Below are positions 24,929-34,149 of a DNA stretch of 64,000 bases, one piece after another. The notes beneath the pieces are model-generated. The model ran no database searches. It was not told the origin of the DNA and saw only the letters and a program-made list of their open reading frames with translations. The translations under genes and the position numbers were made by a program. The stretch's first letter is position 1, and each line of letters starts with the position of its first letter. Source of the DNA: AB-137-C09 sp964458185 (GTDB lineage: Bacteria; Pseudomonadota; Zetaproteobacteria; Mariprofundales; Mariprofundaceae); the NCBI GenBank assembly GCA_964458185.1, contig CAYWFG010000008.1, forward strand, positions 1 to 64,000, written 5' to 3'.

Positions 24929-25534
24929 TTATTTCACCGCACCAAACGGCAAAACCCGTGCGAAAGGTCGATGCCCAGCGCGCATGTGCATCAATGCCAT
25001 AAACACATGCCCAATCACATACAGCCATAATAATTTAGATAACAATGAATGGCTGCTAAGCAATAGCTCCATGCCTTGTGAGATATGCTCATGGCTATGC
25101 CCACTTGGTTCACTGGTGAACCAAATAATGGTTCCTGTAATCGCCATACCTGCCATCACCAATAACCCCAGCATTTCAATAATCATGGATAAGGCATTAT
25201 TGGGTTGAATAAATACAGACTTGCCGAGCAATGCAGCAGGCAGCTTGCCAAGCACTACTTTTGCATCGTGCCAATGTTGTAGCGACAAAAGCACTGCCAT
25301 TTGTCGTTTGTTTTGCTCACCACGCATAACAATTGCCCACAGCACATTCGCCAATACAATGACCGCAACAATTAAGCCATCCAGTTGATGCAAACTCATC
25401 AAAAGATTGCCAAAGGGTGTGCCATGATCGTCAGGGTGTGACATCAATAAACTGCTTGATAGTTGAAACAGCACGCCAACAATCAAGCCTGCATGCAGCC
25501 AACGGGTGGTGACATGATAACCTTGCATAGTCAT
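24929..25534 (-). CDS. Cytochrome b561-like membrane protein
   Basis: A 201-residue integral membrane protein with four hydrophobic segments (LHAGLIVGVLFQLSSSLLM, LIVAVIVLANVLWAIVM, MIIEMLGLLVMAGMAITG, LLWLYVIGHVFMALMHM). Histidines placed in or next to the helices (WLHAG, SLHQLDG, SSHSLL, YVIGHVFMAL) fit bis-His heme ligation in the cytochrome b561 family, and the C-terminus RPFARVLPFG is typical. It would move electrons between quinol and a periplasmic partner. The ATG overlaps the DUF411 stop by one base; a TTG one codon earlier is disfavoured. Confidence 0.78.
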   Translation of the reverse strand: MTMQGYHVTTRWLHAGLIVGVLFQLSSSLLMSHPDDHGTPFGNLLMSLHQLDGLIVAVIVLANVLWAIVMRGEQNKRQMAVLLSLQHWHDAKVVLGKLPAALLGKSVFIQPNNALSMIIEMLGLLVMAGMAITGTIIWFTSEPSGHSHEHISQGMELLLSSHSLLSKLLWLYVIGHVFMALMHMRAGHRPFARVLPFGAVK

Positions 25535-26022
25535 CAATAGTGCGCGAAGACTTCTGTTTTTCCGCTGCCGTTAAACGACAATACATCATAGCCTTCGGTG
25601 GGTAAGCCTTCTTTTTGCATGCCTGGTGATTTCATCGGCATGCCAGGGGCAGTAAGCCCCACAATATCAGGACGTTCTTTTAATAAACGTGCCACGTCTT
25701 TGGCTGGGACATGACCTTCTATAATATAACCGCCAATCAATGCCGTATGGCATGATTCCAATGATTTAGGTACGCCGTATTGTTTTTTGATGGCATTCAT
25801 ATTGTCACGTTTGTGTTCGGTGACGGTAAAGCCTGCTTGACGCATATGGCTTGCCCAATCACCGCAACAGCCACAGGTCGGGGATTTGTACATATCAATG
25901 GTTTGACCATTTGATTGTGCCACCGTTGTTGTTTTTTCTTCGGCTATTGCGGTATTCACCGCATAGGCTGTAAATAACATTGCCATCATAGCAAATAAGC
26001 CAGTTTTTTGATAAAGTTTCAT
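25534..26022 (-). CDS. DUF411 metal-binding protein
   Basis: About 162 residues from the ATG preceded by AAAGGAA; a longer frame lacks a site. A signal peptide (MKLYQKTGLFAMMAMLF, cleavage near AIA) is followed by the DUF411 domain. That domain starts IDMYKSPTCGCCGDW, with a CxCC thiol/metal motif, and continues HKRDNMNAIKKQYGVP, SCHTALIGGYIIEGHVPA and GLTAPGMPMKSPGM. DUF411 proteins are commonly found in copper-resistance loci and are thought to bind copper in the periplasm. It is coupled to the cytochrome b561 gene. Confidence 0.85.
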   Translation of the reverse strand: MKLYQKTGLFAMMAMLFTAYAVNTAIAEEKTTTVAQSNGQTIDMYKSPTCGCCGDWASHMRQAGFTVTEHKRDNMNAIKKQYGVPKSLESCHTALIGGYIIEGHVPAKDVARLLKERPDIVGLTAPGMPMKSPGMQKEGLPTEGYDVLSFNGSGKTEVFAHY

Positions 26023-26100
26023 GGTGTTCCTTTTGGTTTTTATCTGTGCTTTTGCTCCCACACAAGCGCATGGAAGCAAAAGTAAGGGATTCAATGGTCG

Positions 26101-26247
26101 TTAGCGAATAATATCAAATGAGCGGTCATGTGCATTTTTACCTGTATGCTTCATCGTTGTGCCATCAGCATTATCGTGTGTATTGGCACAAGCACCCAAA
26201 CTGAGGGTAAACATCAGCATCATCGCCATCATTATATATTTTTTCAT
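26101..26247 (-). CDS. 48-residue small lipoprotein, type 2
   Basis: Starts at ATG 26247, overlapping the cusA1 stop as ATGA, and ends at TAA 26101. AAGGAGAG lies 6-7 nt upstream. The product begins MKKYIMMAMMLMFTLSLGAC, a lipoprotein signal with lipobox LGAC, followed by a mature peptide of about 29 residues with His and Met (TTMKHTGKNAHDRSF). Translational coupling to the pump gene argues for a role in the same metal system, perhaps as an outer-membrane or periplasmic metal ligand. It is not assignable to a known family. Confidence 0.72.
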   Translation of the reverse strand: MKKYIMMAMMLMFTLSLGACANTHDNADGTTMKHTGKNAHDRSFDIIR

Positions 26248-29200
26248 ACGTCACTCTCCTTTACCATCGATTTTTCTTGCCATTGCAGCAATAAACCATA
26301 CACAGCAGGCAATACCACAAGGCAAAGAATGGTAGTTGTTACCATACCACCAATCATGGGCGCTGCAATGCGTTGCATCACACTGGAACCTGTGCCATCG
26401 CCCCACATAATCGGTAACAAACCTGCAATCACTGCCGTGGCAGTCATGGCAATGGGGCGCACCCGTTGCGCTGTGCCTTGGAGAACAGCGGCATACATTT
26501 CTTTTGGCTCTAATGGGCGTTGCAATACTTTACGCTTTTCATCCACGGTTTGTGCAATGAACGTTAATACCAACACGCCAATTTCTGCGGCGACACCTGC
26601 CAGCGCGATAAAACCTACACCGACGGCAACACTTAAATTATAATCCAGCAGATAAATCAACCAAATACCGCCGACCATGGCAAACGGCACAGAAACCATC
26701 ACCACCAAGGGTTCGGTTAAGCGTTGAAAGTTAAAGTACAATAGCAAGAAAATAAGCAACAACACCAATGGTGCAACAATTTGCATCCTTGCCTTGGCAC
26801 GCTGCATGTATTCGTATTGCCCTGACCATATCACATTATAACCTGCTGGAATTTTCACTTTTTCGGCTACAATTTGTTGTGCCTTAGTCACATAACCGCC
26901 AATATCGGAAGTTTTGATGTCCACATAAATCCATGTATCCAGCAACGAATCTTCACTTTTAATCACGGGTGGGCCACGGGTTAATGATAAATCTGCAACC
27001 AATGACAGAGGAATTTGCTCACCGTGGGGCGTGGGAATCAATACCCGTTTGAGTGCCTCAGGTGAATCACGCACTTCACGCGCATAACGCAGGTTCACAG
27101 GGTAGCGTTCCAACCCTTCCACGGTTTTGGTGATGTTCATGCCACCAATGGCTGATTGAATGACATCTTGCACGTCACCCACGGTTAAACCATAGCGCGA
27201 AGCTTCTTTGCGGTTGATTTTAATATCGTAATAATACCCACCCACCGCACGATCCCCCATCGCAGTTTGGGTTTCAGGTAGCATTTTTAACACGCCTTCA
27301 ATCTCTTTGCCCAGACGTTGCAACTCTTCAAGGTTATCACCCACGATCTTGATGCCTACAGGGGTTTTGATGCCTGTAGAAAGCATGTCGATCCGTGTTT
27401 TTATCGGGTATGTCCACGCATTGGCAATACCGGGGAAGTTGATGGCTTGATCCATTTCCTTCATCAATTCCTTGCTGGTTTTTTCAGGATTTGGCCATGC
27501 TTCATGCGGTTTTAGATGAATGGTGGTTTCCATCATCGATAACGATGCAGGGTCAGTCGCGGACTCTGCTCGCCCTACTTTACCAAATACCGTTTCCACT
27601 TCAGGAAACCGTTTGAGTATTTGATCGGTACGCTGCAAAATCTCTTTTGCCTTGGTAATAGAAATACCAGGGAATGCCGTCGGCATATACAAAATATCGC
27701 CTTCATCCAGTGGCGGCATGAACTCGCTGCCCAGCTTGCTTAACGGGTACGCACCACTGACCAGCAGCACCACGGCAATCATCATGGTCATCCATTTAAA
27801 ACGCATCGCCACCGTTAAAATGGGGGTGTGCAACCATTGCAAAAAACGATTGATCGGGTTTTTATGCTCAGGCATGATTTTTCCGCGAATAAAATAGCCC
27901 ATCAACAAAGGAACCAAGGTAATCGCCAAAATCGCCGCTGCTGCCATCGAATAGGTTGCGGTAAACGCCAATGGTTTAAACAAACGCCCTTCTTGTGCTT
28001 CCAGCGCAAAAATCGCCAAATAAGACACCGTGATAATCAACAAAGAGAAAAACAACGCAGGGGCAACTTCTTTGGAGGCCGTGCCAATCGCTGCCCAATG
28101 TTCTTTGTTGTTGAGTGCACCGCCTTTTTGTTGCGTTCGCTGCTCCAGATGCTTGTGGGCATTTTCGATTAACACAATCGCGCCATCAACCATTGCCCCG
28201 AGCGTAATTGCGATACCACCCAACGACATAATGTTCGCGGCAAGCCCTTGGGTTTGCATCAAAATAAAGGCAATCAACACCCCCAAAGGCAAGGTGATAA
28301 TCGCCACCAAGGCAGAGCGGGCATGCATGAGAAACAACAAGCAAACCAGCCCAATAACAATAAATTCTTCAATCAGTTTTTCTTTTAAATTGTCCACAGC
28401 GCGTTCAATTAAGCCGCTGCGGTCATAAACAGGAATAATCTCTACGCCTTCGGGAAGCCCTTTGCGTAATTCATCGAGTTTTTCTTTCACCGCATTGATG
28501 GTGGCTAAAGCATTTTCACCAAAGCGCATAATCACCACGCCGCCAGCGACTTCACCTTCGCCATTTAGCTCAACCAATCCACGGCGTAATTCAGGGCCTA
28601 AATGCACATGGGCTATATCACGAATACGAATCGGCGTACCCGTAGTGTTTGAACCAACAGGAATATCATTGATGTCTTCAATGCTTTGTATATAGCCTAA
28701 TCCACGCACCATGTATTCGGTTTCAGACATTTCGAGTAAGCGTCCACCAACATCGTTGTTGGAGCGTTTGATCGCATATTTGACGGCAGATAATGGAATA
28801 TTGTATGCCAGCAAAGCATCAGGATCGACTTCCACTTGGTACTGTTTAACAAAACCACCAATGGAGGCGACTTCAGATACGCCATTAACGGTTTGCAAGC
28901 GGTAGCGTAGATACCAGTCTTGAATGGAGCGCAGTTGGGATAAATCATGTTTGCCTGTTTTATCAATCAAAGCATATTCATAGACCCAACCGACACCCGT
29001 GGCATCAGGGCCTAATGTAGGGGTTACGCCTTCGGGTAAAAACTTGGAAGCATAATTAAGGAATTCTAACACACGGCTACGCGCCCAATACATATCGGTG
29101 CCATCTTCAAAAATGATGTAAACGAACGAAAAGCCAAAAAATGAATAACCACGCACTGTTTTTGTTTTGGGTACGGCAAGCATGGCAGTGGTTAAAGGGT

Positions 29201-29399
29201 AGGTGACTTGGTCTTCGATCACTTGTGGGGCTTGACCGGGGAATTCAGTGAAAACGATAACTTGGACATCCGATAAATCAGGGATGGCATCTAGGGGAAT
29301 GGTTTTGACTGCCCATAAACCACCTAGGAATAATAGCATGGTTGCCATTAATACTAAAAATGGTTTTTTTAATGAGATGTCTACGATATTTTGGATCAT
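26244..29399 (-). CDS. cusA1: Copper/silver RND efflux pump CusA, paralogue 1
   Basis: A 1051-residue heavy-metal RND inner-membrane pump with 12 predicted helices and two large periplasmic loops. The helix-4 proton-relay motif is GAMVDGAIVLIENAHKHLE, the Cu/Ag (HME4) version. The three methionines known to bind Cu(I)/Ag(I) in E. coli CusA are conserved in context: ILYMPTAFPG, SLSMMETTI and RIDMLSTGIKTP. It is the promoter-distal copy of a tandem pair, 54 nt after paralogue 2. It is clearly diverged from it along its length, so it is not an assembly duplicate. It exports metal through CusB and CusC. Confidence 0.95.
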   Translation of the reverse strand: MIQNIVDISLKKPFLVLMATMLLFLGGLWAVKTIPLDAIPDLSDVQVIVFTEFPGQAPQVIEDQVTYPLTTAMLAVPKTKTVRGYSFFGFSFVYIIFEDGTDMYWARSRVLEFLNYASKFLPEGVTPTLGPDATGVGWVYEYALIDKTGKHDLSQLRSIQDWYLRYRLQTVNGVSEVASIGGFVKQYQVEVDPDALLAYNIPLSAVKYAIKRSNNDVGGRLLEMSETEYMVRGLGYIQSIEDINDIPVGSNTTGTPIRIRDIAHVHLGPELRRGLVELNGEGEVAGGVVIMRFGENALATINAVKEKLDELRKGLPEGVEIIPVYDRSGLIERAVDNLKEKLIEEFIVIGLVCLLFLMHARSALVAIITLPLGVLIAFILMQTQGLAANIMSLGGIAITLGAMVDGAIVLIENAHKHLEQRTQQKGGALNNKEHWAAIGTASKEVAPALFFSLLIITVSYLAIFALEAQEGRLFKPLAFTATYSMAAAAILAITLVPLLMGYFIRGKIMPEHKNPINRFLQWLHTPILTVAMRFKWMTMMIAVVLLVSGAYPLSKLGSEFMPPLDEGDILYMPTAFPGISITKAKEILQRTDQILKRFPEVETVFGKVGRAESATDPASLSMMETTIHLKPHEAWPNPEKTSKELMKEMDQAINFPGIANAWTYPIKTRIDMLSTGIKTPVGIKIVGDNLEELQRLGKEIEGVLKMLPETQTAMGDRAVGGYYYDIKINRKEASRYGLTVGDVQDVIQSAIGGMNITKTVEGLERYPVNLRYAREVRDSPEALKRVLIPTPHGEQIPLSLVADLSLTRGPPVIKSEDSLLDTWIYVDIKTSDIGGYVTKAQQIVAEKVKIPAGYNVIWSGQYEYMQRAKARMQIVAPLVLLLIFLLLYFNFQRLTEPLVVMVSVPFAMVGGIWLIYLLDYNLSVAVGVGFIALAGVAAEIGVLVLTFIAQTVDEKRKVLQRPLEPKEMYAAVLQGTAQRVRPIAMTATAVIAGLLPIMWGDGTGSSVMQRIAAPMIGGMVTTTILCLVVLPAVYGLLLQWQEKSMVKESDV

Positions 29400-29422
29400 T
29401 GTTTTGCTCCTTTTCGGCTATG

Positions 29423-29448
29423 CGGGCAGGCACATAGGCCTGCCCCTA
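29423..29448. repeat. 26-bp palindromic repeat between cusA2 and cusA1
   Basis: GGGCAGGC and GCCTGCCC (29424-29445) form a strong stem around 6 nt. Read on the minus strand, 29423-29448 matches 32620-32645 at 25 of 26 positions, so the same element brackets cusA2 in opposite orientations. It has no T-run. Confidence 0.8.
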
Positions 29449-29453
29449 CGGGG

Positions 29454-32400
29454 TTATTTGTGGGCTGCGCGTTCTTTTGCCTGTAATACCATGCCATAAA
29501 TGACGGGTAGGACTAGCAGGCTTAACAATGTTGCCGTGACCATGCCACCAATCATCGGCGCTGCGATGCGTTGCATGACATCGGAGCCTGTGCCTCCGCC
29601 CCACATGATCGGCAGTAAACCTGCAATGACGGCGGTGGCTGTCATGGCAATAGGGCGTACTCGTTGGGTTGTACCACTGGCTACGGCTTCGATGATGTCT
29701 TGGGATGATAATGCACCGCGTGTTTCGGCACGGCGTTTGGCGACCGATTGATCGATAAAGGTCATCACCAACACGCCGATTTCTGCCGATACCCCTGCTA
29801 GCGCAATAAAACCAACAGCGACTGCAACACTCATATTATAACCCAAATACCAAACCAGCCAAAAGCCACCAATCAAGGCAAAGGGAATAGAGAGCATGAC
29901 CACCACAGGTGAGGTGAAATTTCTAAAGTTAAAATACAGCAACAAAAAGATCGTCAACAGAGTAATCGGAATCACCACGCGAAGCCGTTCTGCGGCACGT
30001 TCCATGTATTCAAACTGACCAGACCACACCAGCGAGTAACCCGCAGGAATTTTCACTGTTTCTGCCACCTTCTTTTTAGCTTCAGCGACATAACCACCAA
30101 TATCGGAGGTTTTAATATCGACATAAATCCATGCGTTCGGCGTGGCATTTTCTGTTTTAACCGATGGGGGGCCACGGCGAAGCTTTAACGTTGTCACCAA
30201 AGATAAAGGGATTTGTGTGCCTGTCGGCGTAGGGATCAACACCCGTTTAAGTGATTCCATATTATCGCGCAATTCACGCGGATAACGAATATTAATCGGG
30301 TAACGCTCTAAGCCTTCCACCGTTTCACTCACATTCATGCCACCAATGGCAGATTGAATCACATCTTGCACATCTCCCACCGTTAAACCATAACGAGCAG
30401 CTTCTTCACGGTTGATGTCAAAATCAAGGTAATACCCCCCTGCGGCACGGTCAGCAAAGGCAGACAATGTATCGGGAAGTTGTTTAATAGCGCGTTCAAT
30501 TTCGCCAGCAACATCTTCTAATACCTGCAAGTCAGGCCCTGATAGTTTAATGCCAATCGGGGTTTTAATCCCCGTAGAGAGCATATCAATCCGTGTTTTA
30601 ATTGGGTATGTCCACGCATTGGCTAGCCCTGGGAATTTGATCGCAGCATCCATTTCTGCCATCAATTCTTTGGTTGTTTTGCTAGGATCTGGCCATTCCG
30701 ATTTGGGTTTTAAACGAATGGTAGTTTCTAGCATCGAGAGTGGTGCAGGGTCAGTGGCTGTTTCTGCACGCCCTACCTTACCAAAGGTATGATGCACTTC
30801 AGGGAAGGTTGCCAGAATTTTATCCGTTTGCTGCAATAACTGCTTTGCCTTGGTAATAGAAATACCAGGGTAAGTCGTTGGCATATAGAGTATATCACCT
30901 TCATCCAAGGGCGGCATGAACTCTGAGCCTGTATTCATCAACGGGTAGGCTGTTGCACCCAGCAAGATAAGGGCAAAACTTAGCGTGATAAAACGCCAAC
31001 GCAGCGCAAAACCAAGCAATGGCGCATGCACCGACTTTAAACCTTTATTGAGCCAATTATGCTCTTCACTGGGGATTTTTCCGCGAATCATCAGTCCCAT
31101 CAGCACAGGAACCAAGGTAACGGCAAGCAATGCTGCCGCAGCCATCGCATAGGTTTTGGTGAACGCCAGCGGTGCAAACAATCGCCCTTCTTGCGCTTGC
31201 AAAGTAAACACAGGCAAAAATGATACCGTAATAATCAGCAGCGAGAAAAATAGCGCAGGACCGACCTCTTTGGAGGCAGCAGTAATCGCCTGCCATCGTG
31301 CCGTGGTATTGTTGCTTTGTTCAGGGGTAAGATTTTCTAGGTGCTTATGGGCATTTTCGATCATCACAATTGCCCCATCAATCATCGCACCAATGGCAAT
31401 GGCAATACCGCCAAGACTCATAATATTGGCAGATAAGCCCTGCCATTGCATAATCATAAAAGCGATCAAAATTCCAATTGGCAAACTGATAATTGCCACC
31501 AAGGCACTGCGCGCATGCATTAAAAAGATCAAGCAGATGATTGCCACTACAATCGACTCTTCAATCAATTTACCCTTGAGATTTTCCACGGCACGTTCAA
31601 TCAAATCACCACGGTCATACACGGGTATAATTTCTACACCTTCGGGCAAGCCTTCTTTTAGATCATCCAGTTTTTCGCGTACACGTTCAATGGTGGCTAA
31701 GGCGTTTTCACCATAACGCATAATAATAATGCCACCGACCACTTCGCCTTCACCATTTAGCTCAACCAGTCCGCGCCGCAATTCTGGCCCAATATGAATA
31801 TTCGCCAGTTGTTTAAGAAAAATTGGCGTACCATTATCATCCACACCAACAGGAATGACCTCTAAATCATGCAAGCTTTTGATATACCCCAACCCACGCA
31901 CCATGTATTCGGTTTCGCTCATTTCCACCAAACGCCCACCAACATCATTATTCGAGCGTTGAATGGCATGTTTAATTTTTGCAAGTGGAATATTGTAGGC
32001 AAGCATGGCATCAGGGTTTAACTCAATTTGGTATTGTTTAACATAGCCACCAATCGAAGCCACTTCAGATACGCCTTGCACGGTTTGCAAAGGGTAACGT
32101 AAATACCAGTCTTGAATCGAACGGAGTTGCGATAAGTCGTGTTTTCCTGTTTTATCTACCAAGGCGTATTCGTAAATCCAGCCAACACCTGTGGCATCAG
32201 GGCCTAACTTTGGCGAGACACTGGCTGGCAAACGGTCTGCTGCATAATTCAAGTATTCCAGCACCCGCGTCCGCGCCCAATACATATCGGTGCCATCTTT
32301 GAAAATAACATAGACCATCGAAAAACCAAAAAACGAATAGCCCCGTACCACCTTGGTATTCGGCACAGAAAGCATCGCCGTGGTCAACGGGTAGGTTACT

Positions 32401-32591
32401 TGATCTTCGACAACTTGCGGTGCTTGCCCTTCAAACTGGGTAAATACAATCACCTGCACATCAGAAAGATCAGGGATGGCATCCAGTGGCGTGGCTTTCA
32501 TCGCCTGAAACCCTGCAAACGAAATCAACAATGCAGCAATCAATACCAAAAATCGGTTCCGAATGGATACATCAATAAGCGAACGAATCAT
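29454..32591 (-). CDS. cusA2: Copper/silver RND efflux pump CusA, paralogue 2
   Basis: A 1045-residue HME-RND pump, nearest to cusB. It has the same architecture as paralogue 1: MIRSLIDVSIRNRFLVL start, helix-4 motif GAMIDGAIVMIENAHKHLE, and metal-binding methionines in ILYMPTTYPG, PLSMLETTI and RIDMLSTGIKTP. Both copies thus look Cu/Ag-specific and functional. Two full pumps behind one adaptor and one outer-membrane gene could form homo- or heterotrimers, or differ in affinity. Palindromic repeats lie immediately up- and downstream of it. Confidence 0.95.
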   Translation of the reverse strand: MIRSLIDVSIRNRFLVLIAALLISFAGFQAMKATPLDAIPDLSDVQVIVFTQFEGQAPQVVEDQVTYPLTTAMLSVPNTKVVRGYSFFGFSMVYVIFKDGTDMYWARTRVLEYLNYAADRLPASVSPKLGPDATGVGWIYEYALVDKTGKHDLSQLRSIQDWYLRYPLQTVQGVSEVASIGGYVKQYQIELNPDAMLAYNIPLAKIKHAIQRSNNDVGGRLVEMSETEYMVRGLGYIKSLHDLEVIPVGVDDNGTPIFLKQLANIHIGPELRRGLVELNGEGEVVGGIIIMRYGENALATIERVREKLDDLKEGLPEGVEIIPVYDRGDLIERAVENLKGKLIEESIVVAIICLIFLMHARSALVAIISLPIGILIAFMIMQWQGLSANIMSLGGIAIAIGAMIDGAIVMIENAHKHLENLTPEQSNNTTARWQAITAASKEVGPALFFSLLIITVSFLPVFTLQAQEGRLFAPLAFTKTYAMAAAALLAVTLVPVLMGLMIRGKIPSEEHNWLNKGLKSVHAPLLGFALRWRFITLSFALILLGATAYPLMNTGSEFMPPLDEGDILYMPTTYPGISITKAKQLLQQTDKILATFPEVHHTFGKVGRAETATDPAPLSMLETTIRLKPKSEWPDPSKTTKELMAEMDAAIKFPGLANAWTYPIKTRIDMLSTGIKTPIGIKLSGPDLQVLEDVAGEIERAIKQLPDTLSAFADRAAGGYYLDFDINREEAARYGLTVGDVQDVIQSAIGGMNVSETVEGLERYPINIRYPRELRDNMESLKRVLIPTPTGTQIPLSLVTTLKLRRGPPSVKTENATPNAWIYVDIKTSDIGGYVAEAKKKVAETVKIPAGYSLVWSGQFEYMERAAERLRVVIPITLLTIFLLLYFNFRNFTSPVVVMLSIPFALIGGFWLVWYLGYNMSVAVAVGFIALAGVSAEIGVLVMTFIDQSVAKRRAETRGALSSQDIIEAVASGTTQRVRPIAMTATAVIAGLLPIMWGGGTGSDVMQRIAAPMIGGMVTATLLSLLVLPVIYGMVLQAKERAAHK

Positions 32592-32619
32592 CTAAATTCC
32601 TTTAATAAAAACAATCAAC

Positions 32620-32645
32620 TAGGGGCAGGCCTATCTGCCTGCCCG
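32620..32645. repeat. 26-bp palindromic repeat between cusB and cusA2
   Basis: GGGCAGGC and GCCTGCCC (32623-32643) surround a short centre, followed by an A/T-rich stretch. It is the inverted partner of 29423-29448. A position between cotranscribed genes suggests an effect on mRNA stability or on relative expression. Confidence 0.8.
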
Positions 32646-32670
32646 AATAATAAAAAATGACCAACAACAA

Positions 32671-34149
32671 TTATTTAGGCATTTCCATATCGCCCATATT
32701 CATGTCATCCATCTTGTCCATATCCATATCGCCCATATCCATACCTTTAGGTGCTACAACCTTAGGTTCTTGTTTCTTCATCATTTTGGCAGTGGCTTCT
32801 TTAAGTTTTGACTCAGAGTCAATCAAGAATTGGCTAGAGGTCACGACAATCTCACCCTCTTTCAAACCATTAACAATTTGCACCATGCCATCAGCTTCCA
32901 CGCCCAAAATAACCTTGCGTGGATCAAACTTACCTGCACCACGCTGCACAAATACTTGCTCTTGTTCACCCGTGCGCACAATCGCTTCTGATGGAATAAC
33001 AATGGCATCAACCTGCTTACCCGCTCTCACATTCACATTGGCAAACATTTCAGGCTTTAGCACCAAATCACTGTTATCAAATTCCAAACGAATTTTAACG
33101 GTGCGGGTTTTTGCTTCTAAGTAGGGGTAAATGTAACTTACTTTACCGATAAAAGTTCTCCCCGGTACGCCAGCGATTTTCATTTCAGCATCATCGCCTT
33201 CACGCACCCAAGGTAGATCATCTTCGTACAGATCTACAATCACCCAAATATGGGTAAGATCAGCAATCATGTACAATTCAGTGGAAGGTGTGATCCGTTC
33301 CCCTTCACGTACGCCAATGTTCATGATTGTGCCATTAAAAGGTGAGTGGATATGCAGTGCTTTAATGACTTTGCGTGTGCGTTTTAATTTTCTAATTTGA
33401 TGTTTGGGTACATCCAATAAATCAAGTCGTGAATACGCCGATTTCAATAAATTTTTAGCTCCTTCACGCACATCAGGGAAAGGACTGTTCTTTAAAATAT
33501 CAACGTTGTTTAATGCCAAAATATATTCTTCTTGTGTAGCGACCAACTGCGGCGAATAAATCGCCATCAACATCGTATCTTTAGCAACGGTGTCACCCGT
33601 CTTGTTGATAAATAATTTTTCTACCCAGCCATCATACTTAGGGTGCAAACGTGCTACACGCTCTTCATCAAAAGTGACGCGCCCAATGGTGCGAATATCA
33701 CGCGATAGTGTGATGCGTTTTGCCGTAGTGGTACGAACACCGATATTTTGTGCCAGCGTACCATCAATTTTTACCGTGCCAGCCAACGATTTTTCATCAC
33801 CACCACCATCGGCATACACGGGAATATAATCCATGCCCATTTCATCTTGCGCAGGAACAGGTGAAGTAATATTGGGATTCATCGGGTTGCGGTAAAACAA
33901 TACTTTTTTTTCTTTGGGGGAATTCTCTTCGGCATAGACAGGCACATAATCCATGCCCATAGAATCTTTGGCGGGTACTTTGGATGTAGCCGTAGGATCC
34001 ATGGCATTACGGTAAAAAAGAATTTTTCGTTCGTTACTAGCCGCTGGGGTTGAAGGGGATTGATTGGCGTAATACTGATTGCCAAAGTAGCCAGCCCCTG
34101 CACCGATAAGCAAGGTGACGATGGCAGTGCCGATAATGGATTTGTTCAT
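32671..34149 (-). CDS. cusB: Efflux periplasmic adaptor CusB with duplicated metal-binding domain
   Basis: A 492-residue membrane-fusion protein. An N-terminal anchor (IIGTAIVTLLIGAGAGYFG) is followed by two copies of a heavy-metal-binding repeat: LFYRNAMDPTATSKVPAKDS (43-73) and LFYRNPMNPNITSPVPAQDE (83-113), each ending MGMDYxPVY. Barrel-sandwich, helical-hairpin and beta-barrel domains then follow (LHPKYDGWVEKLFI, GTIMNIGVREGERI). The C-terminus is a Met/Asp tail (GMDMGDMDMDKMDD). Most relatives have one such repeat, and both the doubling and the tail add soft-metal ligands. It links CusA to CusC. Its start overlaps the cusC stop (ATGA). Confidence 0.93.
   Translation of the reverse strand: MNKSIIGTAIVTLLIGAGAGYFGNQYYANQSPSTPAASNERKILFYRNAMDPTATSKVPAKDSMGMDYVPVYAEENSPKEKKVLFYRNPMNPNITSPVPAQDEMGMDYIPVYADGGGDEKSLAGTVKIDGTLAQNIGVRTTTAKRITLSRDIRTIGRVTFDEERVARLHPKYDGWVEKLFINKTGDTVAKDTMLMAIYSPQLVATQEEYILALNNVDILKNSPFPDVREGAKNLLKSAYSRLDLLDVPKHQIRKLKRTRKVIKALHIHSPFNGTIMNIGVREGERITPSTELYMIADLTHIWVIVDLYEDDLPWVREGDDAEMKIAGVPGRTFIGKVSYIYPYLEAKTRTVKIRLEFDNSDLVLKPEMFANVNVRAGKQVDAIVIPSEAIVRTGEQEQVFVQRGAGKFDPRKVILGVEADGMVQIVNGLKEGEIVVTSSQFLIDSESKLKEATAKMMKKQEPKVVAPKGMDMGDMDMDKMDDMNMGDMEMPK

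Noticed and set aside
26244..32591. Tandem cusA copies as a possible assembly duplication.
   Set aside because: The two proteins differ in length and at many positions, and the flanks differ, so both are genuine.
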